From positions 590,001 to 654,000 of the forward strand of contig NZ_CP059400.1 of assembly GCF_014109805.1 (NCBI RefSeq): 64,000 bases of DNA, written 5' to 3'. Both the position numbers and the translations under genes were made by a program. Source of the stretch: Legionella sp. PC1000 (lineage in GTDB: Bacteria > Pseudomonadota > Gammaproteobacteria > Legionellales > Legionellaceae). Shown here in pieces: positions 37,058-44,360 of the stretch (positions are counted from its first letter, which is position 1; the number at the start of each line of letters is the position of its first letter). The notes beneath the pieces are model-generated. The model saw only the letters and a program-made list of their open reading frames with translations. It made no database searches and was not told the DNA's origin.

Positions 37058-38413
37058 ATGCAAAGTCCAGAAGAAATCCGTGAAGCCTTAAGACAACAAA
37101 TGGCACAAAACAATGAATCAGGGACTGGAGTAGATTCTTCATTTTCAGATGCTGAACTTGATGCAATTGCGGCCAAAAAATTAAAGTCTAGAGAGCACGA
37201 TAACGATGCTTCTTTAGGTTGGGAAATTTCTAAGAAAAAGGCAAAAAAAATCTTTAAACTGGAAGATAAAGGGCCAATTCTTATTTTTAAAAGACAAATT
37301 ACACCTGATGCTGAAAATATTCTGCTTTCATTTGAAAACATGTTGCGCAATAAACCGGATGGATATTGGCTTATTCGAGAAAGTAGACAATTTGGAATGA
37401 TTAGCGTCACCTATAAGCAAGCAGGAAAAATCAATCATGCTCGATTTGCTTTTGTGGGTGAGAATTGGAAAGAAGTGGGTGGAGATGACCTTGTCAATTA
37501 CTCAAGACCTGATAGCTATCAACGGATCATGAGAGAAAACATAAAAGAAAAGTGCGAGGAACTTCTTAAGCAAATATTTACCACCATAGGACTAGAAAAA
37601 ACGAACATTCTCATTCCTACAGCAAAACAGGCCTCTACGGCACCTGAATATTCTGGTTATTGCGACATTTATCAGGTATATGTGAAAGTTGGCTCTGGAA
37701 GAGAAGTCGTTTATGGTAACCCACTTGAAGCCCTAAATAATGTTGAACTGATATTAAATACTATTTTAGCGGACTTAAAAGGTCCCAGAGCAGAAGAAAA
37801 TGAATCTAATAGCGCTCTAGCTTTTTTGAAAGAATATAATCTACCCAATATAACGCCAGAAGAGCTGACTCAACATTTTCGCCAACCCAAACCTTTTAAG
37901 AGTGGAGACCATCTCCAGGAAGTAATACAATTAAAAGACCAATTTGCTGAATGGTTAGAGAAGTGTGGTCTACGAGATAATCTTTTCTGTCCTGTCACAC
38001 AGGAATTATTTCTAGAACCCTATTACTTAACAGAAACAGGCCAAGTTTATGATGCAGATGGTATTTTTCATCATGATAAATTACTGGATAAATGCCCGTT
38101 AACTCAAACTCCCATCGATGAATATCCTACGCATTGCAAGGGTTATCGGAGCAAATTGAAGCTTTGTCTTTTTAAATTTTTGGAAGCAGTGCAATTGGTT
38201 CAAGATCCAGAGCAACAGCAACAGATAGAACAGGCATCTAAAGAAGAGCAAGAAGCCCTTTCAGAAAGAGCCATTGCGGGGACAACAAGAAACTCAAACT
38301 TTTCCCCAGCTTTTTTTACCAGCACTCCAAGTTTGAGAGAAGGCAATAGCACGGAGACATCGTGTGCTGAAACTGATAACACTGATCAAAAGCATGGAAC
38401 CTTCGGTCTTTAG
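37058..38413 (+). CDS. SH2 domain plus U-box protein, effector candidate
   Basis: This 451-residue protein joins two eukaryotic-type domains. An SH2-like domain covers about 70-180, with GYWLIRESRQFGMISVTYK at 102-120; Arg107 is the phosphotyrosine-binding Arg of the FLVRES motif. A U-box covers about 300-370: LFCPVTQELFLEPYYLTETG, then DADGIFHHDKLLDKCPLTQ. U-boxes recruit E2 enzymes for ubiquitin transfer. The combination would target phosphotyrosine proteins for ubiquitination, the logic of host Cbl (SH2-RING). Legionella SH2 domains and U-box effectors are each known. The tail is Ser/Thr-rich. ATG 37058 follows TTAGGAG. Confidence 0.85.
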   Translation: MQSPEEIREALRQQMAQNNESGTGVDSSFSDAELDAIAAKKLKSREHDNDASLGWEISKKKAKKIFKLEDKGPILIFKRQITPDAENILLSFENMLRNKPDGYWLIRESRQFGMISVTYKQAGKINHARFAFVGENWKEVGGDDLVNYSRPDSYQRIMRENIKEKCEELLKQIFTTIGLEKTNILIPTAKQASTAPEYSGYCDIYQVYVKVGSGREVVYGNPLEALNNVELILNTILADLKGPRAEENESNSALAFLKEYNLPNITPEELTQHFRQPKPFKSGDHLQEVIQLKDQFAEWLEKCGLRDNLFCPVTQELFLEPYYLTETGQVYDADGIFHHDKLLDKCPLTQTPIDEYPTHCKGYRSKLKLCLFKFLEAVQLVQDPEQQQQIEQASKEEQEALSERAIAGTTRNSNFSPAFFTSTPSLREGNSTETSCAETDNTDQKHGTFGL

Positions 38414-38570
38414 CTTAACTAGGTAGATTGGGAGCCGAATAAGAGGACTTGAAGGGCTCTCAATGTGCCCTTATTGAGGCATAAGTAACAAAATATTTCG
38501 GCCATAGGCTACACTCAAAGGTATTTCTGAGGTGTATAACAGTTTTGAGTGTGCAAGAAGAAAAGGAAAT

Positions 38571-38589
38571 GTCGGGCGAAGCGCCCGAC
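38571..38589. repeat. REP-like hairpin
   Basis: GTCGGGCG-AAG-CGCCCGAC is a perfect 8-bp stem followed by CTACG, in the 460-base gap after the SH2/U-box gene. The rest of the gap is AT-rich; a triplicated TAGAAATTAGAAA-type stretch stands just before the next gene (about 38843-38867). Confidence 0.6.
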
Positions 38590-38877
38590 CTACGCTTGCT
38601 AATCCTTCTTCTAAGGGGAGATTCCTTCGTAGCTGTGCCTTTTCAATTCATAAAGTAATTGAATACCAGATAGACCATATAGTATCCTTTCAATGATTAT
38701 GTTTTCCATACTATAACTCCTTCAAAAACGGGCACTTTTAGTTCGAATCTAATAGTAGATTGGAATTTCAAAATAAAAACTATCAGATCCATATACCACA
38801 TCCGAATACGGTCTGATTTTGTTTGATTAGTCTATAATTTAAACTAGAAATTAGAAATTAGAAATTGGAATATTATC

Positions 38878-40350
38878 ATGTGGTCCAAGTCAAAAAAAAA
38901 TTCTTCTAATCATCAAAATGAACTCTATACTAAATTTCTTAGGGCACATAAGGATCTTGATAATCATGTAAGCGGGGATATATTGGTTAATTTAGATAGG
39001 GCCCAAACTGAATTAAAAAAGATAGAAAAAGTTTTTAAAATTATTGAGGATCATAAACGTCAACCGCTAGGTAATCTTGAGGAAAAATTAAAAGAAGCAA
39101 TGGGGCATGAAACTCTGGTGGAGCAACTGAAACTAGAGAAATCTCTACTGGATGAAGCAACTAAGGATGTAGAGAGGCTTGCTTTCTCATTCGAAGAGAT
39201 GAAATTCTTATTAAGCCTTTTTGGACACGAAGGAGGGGGAATTTCAAAATTTTCTTTGGAAAAAGTTTTGGATACATTAGAAAAGCTGCCAACAAGTACA
39301 AAAGAAGAGGATAAACAAATTCTTGCTAAACTTGGCCAAGGTAACCCAGATAAGGCAAATGCAGTATTAATGGGGCTCATAGATGAAATTAAAACTCGTT
39401 CAGAAAACCCCGACATCGGGTGGGATTATCTAAAAGATATATTATCCAAGGGGGTTGGGAAGGTAGCTCACTATAATGATAAAAAAAATATATACAATGA
39501 AACGCTTATATTGAAAACCAAGTTGGAAGAACAAATCACAGATTTAACAAAGCCCAAAACGCTTCAAAGAGGTTTAGAGAAATTAAAACAAAAGCAAGCA
39601 GCTATTTCTAAGTATGTTCAGGAGCTCAAAGGCGTTAAAGCAATTCACGAAAAATATTATGTTGTTCTAGGTACCACTATAGACAGGGATACATATGATT
39701 TAAAGAGCGATCTCAAAGGTGTCGAAAAAAATTTAAGCTCTGTTAAGAATAAGGAAAAGAAAGAGGGATCCAGTGAATATAGCCGCCGGAAAGTCCAAGA
39801 GCTTGAACGATCTGTAAAAGTCTTATCATGTTTAACCAAAAAAGGAAGGCTAACTCAAGCTATTAGTGAGATAGAAGACGCTTTTAGCAGAGAAGTAAAA
39901 CGCTTTGATGATGTTTTAAAAGAACTAGATAAAGAATCCACAATGAGAGAACATCAAAAAATTTTATTCATGCCTGGCACTCCTTCAAGCAGTAAGGATA
40001 AACAAGCAAAATATGAAGAAAATAAACTGGAGATTGCACGATTAATGGCCTTATTAGATGGAATAAAGGTAGAAGGTAAAACACTTACAGAAGACGAGAG
40101 AAAAAGATGGGAAAAAATAGAAAAGCAAATCGAAATGTTAGAGTATGAAAATGACGCACTCCAGCCAGATAGATCTTCAAAAAGTAATCAAGAAATCATT
40201 AGTTACTTAAAGGATGGCATGCGATTAACGTTAGAAATTGAAAAAAACAAAAACAAAGCGACCTCGTACTTTAAAGATACAAAAGAATTGATAAGAAAAT
40301 TGAGGGAAGAAGATAATCCTCCAGAAAAGGATGACTCTTATTCTTTATAA
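38878..40350 (+). CDS. Coiled-coil hypothetical protein, effector candidate, 490 aa
   Basis: I do not recognise the family. Nearly the whole 490 residues are Lys/Glu-rich helix with heptad-like patterns, strongest at about 30-110, 215-300 and 375-440. There is no signal peptide or membrane segment. The C-terminus is acidic and polar (REEDNPPEKDDSYSL), resembling the Glu-rich secretion signals of Dot/Icm substrates. A role as a coiled-coil effector is inferred from this and from the F-box and SH2/U-box genes upstream. ATG 38878 has only a weak GGAA upstream. Confidence 0.65.
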   Translation: MWSKSKKNSSNHQNELYTKFLRAHKDLDNHVSGDILVNLDRAQTELKKIEKVFKIIEDHKRQPLGNLEEKLKEAMGHETLVEQLKLEKSLLDEATKDVERLAFSFEEMKFLLSLFGHEGGGISKFSLEKVLDTLEKLPTSTKEEDKQILAKLGQGNPDKANAVLMGLIDEIKTRSENPDIGWDYLKDILSKGVGKVAHYNDKKNIYNETLILKTKLEEQITDLTKPKTLQRGLEKLKQKQAAISKYVQELKGVKAIHEKYYVVLGTTIDRDTYDLKSDLKGVEKNLSSVKNKEKKEGSSEYSRRKVQELERSVKVLSCLTKKGRLTQAISEIEDAFSREVKRFDDVLKELDKESTMREHQKILFMPGTPSSSKDKQAKYEENKLEIARLMALLDGIKVEGKTLTEDERKRWEKIEKQIEMLEYENDALQPDRSSKSNQEIISYLKDGMRLTLEIEKNKNKATSYFKDTKELIRKLREEDNPPEKDDSYSL

Positions 40351-40407
40351 AGAAAAATGCAACTAACTAGTAAAACATAGTTACGTACCAAAATCAGAGA
40401 GAAAAAC

Positions 40408-40431
40408 CCGTATTACGCTTCGCTAATACGG
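40408..40431. repeat. Hairpin between coiled-coil and methyltransferase genes
   Basis: CCGTATTA and TAATACGG form an 8-bp stem around CGCTTCGC. A related sequence occurs after the ceramidase gene near 10100. It may be a REP-type element or terminator. Confidence 0.5.
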
Positions 40432-40621
40432 CTAGGCGTGCTAAGTGTATTGGGTAGGCACCTTCACAAGAAACTTAAATATGCCGGTTTTGTGTTATCT
40501 ATTTTTTCCAACCATTACGCCTTTACAAACTCACAGTATAGTCTGTGGTTACAGGGGTATTTAAGGTCAGTTTGTTCTATAATTTAACAATAATTATAGG
40601 AACAAACCTGGGAGTCTTGTT

Positions 40622-41704
40622 ATGGAAAATCAACCTTATGATCAAGAAAAGGCTGAAGCATTTGCCGATAATTTACTGAGTACTTTTAACAGTGCCGCAT
40701 CAACCCTGATGATTTCGTTGGGGCATCGAACCGGTATTTTTGACATTATGCAAGACATGCCACCTAGTACTTCAGCTGAAATAGCCAAGGCTGCATCACT
40801 TAATGAGCGATATGTTAGAGAATGGTTAAATGCGTTGGTGACAAGTCATATTATTATTTATGACAAAGATAGGGCAACTTACAAACTACCTTTGGAACAC
40901 GCTGCTTTTTTAACACGTCAATCTTCACCAAATAATATGGCAGTGATTGCTCAATTTATCCCGGTATTGGCTTATGTTGAAAATGAAATTGTTCAGGCCT
41001 TTAAAGAAGGCGGGGGGGTTCCATACGAAGCGTATAATCGCTTTCACGAAGTGATGTCTGAAGAAAGCGGTCAGACTGTCGTTTCATCTCTTTTAGACAG
41101 TATACTGCCTTTAGTTGATGGTTTGATAGAGCGGTTAGAATCCGGTATAACTGTATTGGATATCGGATGTGGTTACGGTAAAGCAATAAATATGATGGCA
41201 GAAAAGTTTGTAAATAGTACTTTTTATGGCTACGATATCTGTCCAGAAACCATCGAAAAGGCCCAGATGGAGGCTGAATCAAAAGAGATAAGCAATGTCT
41301 TTTTTCAACGTCAGGATCTTGCTCAATGGCAAGATGAAGAAAAATTTGATTTCATCACGGCTTTTGATGTCATTCATGATCAGGCCCATCCTGAGGTTGT
41401 ATTAAAGAATGTTTATCATGCTTTAAAAGCAAACGGTGTTTTTTTAGCTCAGGATATTAAAACCTCCACTTTTGTTGAAAATAATATTGATCATATTTTA
41501 GGACCATTAATATACACAATTTCTTGTATGCATTGTATGACAGTATCACTTGCCCAAAATGGCGCTGGCCTGGGAGCGGCATGGGGAGAAGAGTTGGCAG
41601 AAGAAATGTTCAAAAAAGCCGGCTTTAAAAGCATTGAAAAGTGTTATTTAAAGCACGATATTGTGAACACTTATTATATATTAAAAAAGAATAATATACG
41701 ATGA
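40622..41704 (+). CDS. Class I SAM-dependent methyltransferase with N-terminal winged helix
   Basis: This 360-residue protein has an N-terminal winged-helix dimerisation domain of the O-methyltransferase or Rv2258c type (SAEIAKAASLNERYVREWLN, about 60-80). A Rossmann methyltransferase domain follows: VLDIGCGYGKAINMM (about 178-192) is motif I, and FDFITAFDVIHDQAHP is motif IV. The acceptor is unknown. C-terminal residues GLGAAWGEELAEEMFKKAGF fit the family. ATG 40622 has GGGAG 9 bases upstream. No biosynthetic partner genes are adjacent. Small-molecule methylation is more likely than effector activity. Confidence 0.85.
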   Translation: MENQPYDQEKAEAFADNLLSTFNSAASTLMISLGHRTGIFDIMQDMPPSTSAEIAKAASLNERYVREWLNALVTSHIIIYDKDRATYKLPLEHAAFLTRQSSPNNMAVIAQFIPVLAYVENEIVQAFKEGGGVPYEAYNRFHEVMSEESGQTVVSSLLDSILPLVDGLIERLESGITVLDIGCGYGKAINMMAEKFVNSTFYGYDICPETIEKAQMEAESKEISNVFFQRQDLAQWQDEEKFDFITAFDVIHDQAHPEVVLKNVYHALKANGVFLAQDIKTSTFVENNIDHILGPLIYTISCMHCMTVSLAQNGAGLGAAWGEELAEEMFKKAGFKSIEKCYLKHDIVNTYYILKKNNIR

Positions 41705-41755
41705 ATCTCAATATTAAAGTTTGATACCAAGAAGCTTCCTTAGATATGCTTTTAT

Positions 41756-41799
41756 TGGTGGGGCCCACTAGGACTTGAACCTAGGGTCAGATTATGAGC
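41756..41799 (-). pseudogene. 3' half of a tRNA gene with CAT anticodon, probable attachment-site scar
   Basis: On the minus strand the sequence reads CTCATAATCTGA, then CTAGGTTCAAGTCCTAG (a perfect T-arm), TGGGCCC and ACCA. This is the anticodon loop through the CCA end of a tRNA-Met or tRNA-Ile2 type gene. The 5' half is missing: the expected anticodon stem partner and D-arm are replaced by the transporter remnant. A 3' tRNA half is what remains at one end of an element integrated into a tRNA gene. Confidence 0.75.
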
Positions 41800-41813
41800 C
41801 CCCAGTTAAAAAT

Positions 41814-42050
41814 AAAAAAGCAGCGGTGACTGCAACAGGCTTTGCCGGATTTTTTGCTTATTGTTTAGGAGCTGTTCTGGCTGGGGCTCCTTTGGGTGCA
41901 ATTATCAAAAATTACGGCTAGGATAATTTCTTCCTCACATTGTTTATTTGCTGCTTGATTCCATTTTTTATGATGCTGCCACTCTGGCATGTGAAAGACC
42001 GTCGAGGGCATCGTAAATCAGAATTTTCAGGCAAATCTGAGTTTGCTTAG
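41814..42050 (+). pseudogene. Decayed C-terminal copy of the GlpT/UhpC-like transporter
   Basis: These 79 codons match the end of the gene at 32959-34326 (for example ATATGFAGFFAYCLGAVLAG). A TGG codon has become TAG at 41919-41921; the ancestral stop is TAG 42048-42050. It has no start and abuts the tRNA fragment. It is a relic of a second, diverged transporter gene or of rearrangement. Confidence 0.85.
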
Positions 42051-42180
42051 TGATTGACTTCCCTAGGTGATCCAGTATAAATAAAGGGTGGTGCAAGCAA
42101 GGCGGCGAAAGACAAACGCGCTGTCATGCGATTAGGGTAGAAATCGAATGTTGGTATCATGCAATTAATCTAAACTACTT

Positions 42181-43365
42181 TTACTGCCCAAGGCCAATTA
42201 TAACTGCTTTACAAGGTGTGTCCTCGTGGATTGTCATTGGTTTCATAAATCCGTGGTTTTCATCCGGGGTAATTGGTATTAAATAGCCTTTAACTTCAAC
42301 GTTACTCCGGCTACTATTGATAATTAAAGCCGCCCTTTCAGCTAAATTAGAGTTGTGAATTTTTTTATTATCAAATTTAAATAAACCACACGAGAGTGCG
42401 GGAACATTTTTTTTCCGATTTCTCCATTCTTCTCTTGATTGTACATTGCCTACGGTAGCGCCTCTATGTAAGTAGGGGTTATTTACACCATTTATTTTCG
42501 CGGAATTTGTTTTATCATAAATGTTCTTTAAGATACTATCTGGTATGTAGGGGATGTCATTTTTATTGCAAACCGCTAGCACCATATAGTTATTTTTGAG
42601 TTTTCTTTGCTTATTAATCTTAATCATTTCTCCAAAGGTTTCTTCTTTGTATTGCTCATTATAATAATGGAGCTGATATTGCCCTTGTGACATTGTAAGT
42701 ACAAAACAAGGGAAGCTTAGTATTTTTTCCCTATCTGGGGTAGCAGCGTTATTTTTTTCACATTGGTATACATATAACATTGCAGAAGATGATTTGGTTT
42801 CAACCTCGGGGGTTTTTATATCCGCTGTGTCGCAGCCTAAAATGGTAAACCGCTTGAGTCGCGGATATTGCTTCTCATGCCTCAGTTCGTTGGCAACATT
42901 ATCAACTAGCTCCCTCGTGCTGTTGTAGGATGTTCTATTTTTCCTGGACCAGTGACAATTAACCGTGACTTCACTAACATATTTCATTAATTCCTGATTG
43001 ACTACGGGTGTGTCTGTGGCTATCACGATGCCCTTTTTATAAAACTCTTTTTTCTTGAGGTTACTAGCCATTTCAAGTTCAACTATATTTTGTGTCGTAT
43101 CCTTATTTGTAATTATCAGTTTCAAATTGATATCATTTTTTTGGATGAACTGACCTAAATCTTCCACAATTCCTCTTGCAAGATTATGATGTTTTAATTT
43201 TTTTAGTTCATTCAGTTCGCTATTGAATTCTGCAAAAATGGTACTGGAATTTTCGAAATCCCATTCTGTCTTGAATTTTTGAGCTTTGACTTCCCTCTTA
43301 AACTCTTTTAATAATTTAACCATGTTATTCAAGTGCTTCGTTGCTTCATCAATATCCGCGCTCAT
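42181..43365 (-). CDS. Hypothetical protein, effector candidate, 394 aa
   Basis: I do not recognise the family firmly. Residues 1-90 are helical and Lys/Glu-rich. A mixed alpha/beta region follows, in which CHWSRKNRTSYNSTRELVDN (about 145) leads to RFTILGCDTADI (about 180). A His-containing strand followed by a strand ending in Gly-Cys is the layout of clan CD cysteine proteases (caspase/C80-type), so a protease-like fold is possible but weak: the usual HG pair is absent. The C-terminal part is polar. There is no clear ribosome binding site at ATG 43365. Location beside other effector-like genes suggests the same class. Confidence 0.55.
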   Translation of the reverse strand: MSADIDEATKHLNNMVKLLKEFKREVKAQKFKTEWDFENSSTIFAEFNSELNELKKLKHHNLARGIVEDLGQFIQKNDINLKLIITNKDTTQNIVELEMASNLKKKEFYKKGIVIATDTPVVNQELMKYVSEVTVNCHWSRKNRTSYNSTRELVDNVANELRHEKQYPRLKRFTILGCDTADIKTPEVETKSSSAMLYVYQCEKNNAATPDREKILSFPCFVLTMSQGQYQLHYYNEQYKEETFGEMIKINKQRKLKNNYMVLAVCNKNDIPYIPDSILKNIYDKTNSAKINGVNNPYLHRGATVGNVQSREEWRNRKKNVPALSCGLFKFDNKKIHNSNLAERAALIINSSRSNVEVKGYLIPITPDENHGFMKPMTIHEDTPCKAVIIGLGQ

Positions 43366-43496
43366 GATAATTGGTCTATAGTTTGATGCTCTCTTATAAT
43401 TATACTATTTGGCCTTCAAGTGGGCCACCAGATTATTTCAAGGGCTCATTTTTAGAAATCACTGGCTTTGTAAGATTTCTCCATATATAGACCTAA

Positions 43497-43770
43497 CTAT
43501 GGCAATTCACGGGGAGACGCCAGGGCCATTATTTTTTTCAAAAATAAAAATGACTGTCCCTTTTTAACAAAGCCTAAAAAAGCATCTGCTTTTGCATTAG
43601 GCAGTTTTCCAGGATTGTAATGATAGAGCCATATTTTTTTCTTCAGTTTTTTGAGGATAGTGATCAATTCTGAATAATGCATGAACACCACTACTATTTT
43701 CTGTTGTTTCGCAATCATGAAAAATAATAGTTGCTTCTAAAAGCTGCTTGGGAACAAAACTCGCTCAAAC
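43497..43770 (-). pseudogene. C-terminal remnant of an MBL-fold hydrolase, frameshifted
   Basis: From high to low coordinates, one frame reads LLEATIIFHDCETTENSSGV; the next frame continues HYSELITILKKLKKKIWLYH and NPGKLPNAKADAFLGFVKKG to the stop at 43497. Together they form the end of a metallo-beta-lactamase-fold hydrolase, with a one-frame shift at the join. The metal-binding N-terminal part is absent. No function is expected. Confidence 0.65.
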
Positions 43771-43891
43771 TGAGGGCGTTGAATTGTATTTTTTTAAACT
43801 GTAGCAAAATCAAGTCTCTTGAACTGAACGTTGAAGATATTCTTTAATTTCTATTCTGGAATTTTAATCGTATTAAGCAAAGGAGTGAATG

Positions 43892-44017
43892 ATGTTAAAG
43901 GGGTTTTTATCTTCCGGAGTGGTGTTAGGCCTATATATGAGCACTGCCTTTGCGAACATGTTTACAAATAGTGAGCAGTTTAGGTTTATAGGGGTGATCT
44001 TGGTCTTAATTCTGTAA
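43892..44017 (+). CDS. Small hydrophobic peptide, 41 aa
   Basis: ATG 43892 has AGGAG 6 bases upstream. The 41 residues include two hydrophobic stretches (VVLGLYMSTAFA and FIGVILVLIL), suggesting a membrane peptide. It is too short to identify. The strong ribosome binding site is the main reason to keep it. It may be a truncated membrane-protein start. Confidence 0.4.
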   Translation: MLKGFLSSGVVLGLYMSTAFANMFTNSEQFRFIGVILVLIL

Positions 44018-44058
44018 TAAATAAATCTACCGAAACCCTAATTGGACAGCAACAAAAG

Positions 44059-44118
44059 GGTTCGGGTCTTGCTTTTTGCCTATTGCCTAGAAATCGGCAA
44101 AAAGCAAGACCTGACCCC
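44059..44118. repeat. Inverted repeat of the GGGTCAGG-arm family
   Basis: GGTCTTGCTTTTTGCC (44065-44080) and GGCAAAAAGCAAGACC (44096-44111) form a perfect 16-bp stem; the right side continues TGACCCC. The same right-end sequence occurs in the elements near 25.6 and 55.0 kb. Confidence 0.65.
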
Positions 44119-44190
44119 AGATATATGACCCCAGATATGCTTAATTTTTATCGCAGTAATCCACTACAAATGTCCTGCGATGTATAACAG

Positions 44191-44232
44191 TGTCGTACTC
44201 AAATACGCAAATTCCCCACAATAAATTTTTAC
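44191..44232 (+). repeat. Direct repeat, left copy
   Basis: TGTCGTACTCAAATACGCAA is identical at 54065, and the similarity continues for about 20 more bases with a few changes. The pair encloses the ATPase, nhaA, arsenic and DnaB-like genes. It could be an attachment site or the footprint of one mobile sequence inserted twice. Confidence 0.6.
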
Positions 44233-44360
44233 CCCATATCGATTCTTTCATTATAACCAACATCATTGCTATCGGGGTAGCGGATAGACGAAATTTACAA
44301 TAGTTCCATTAAAGCTGCCAAGTTAGCTAAAAGGAAATGCATGTATTAATGATCTATCTA

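Noticed and set aside
41756-41805. Possible complete tRNA gene
   Set aside because: Only the 3' half is present; the D-arm and the 5' acceptor strand are missing.
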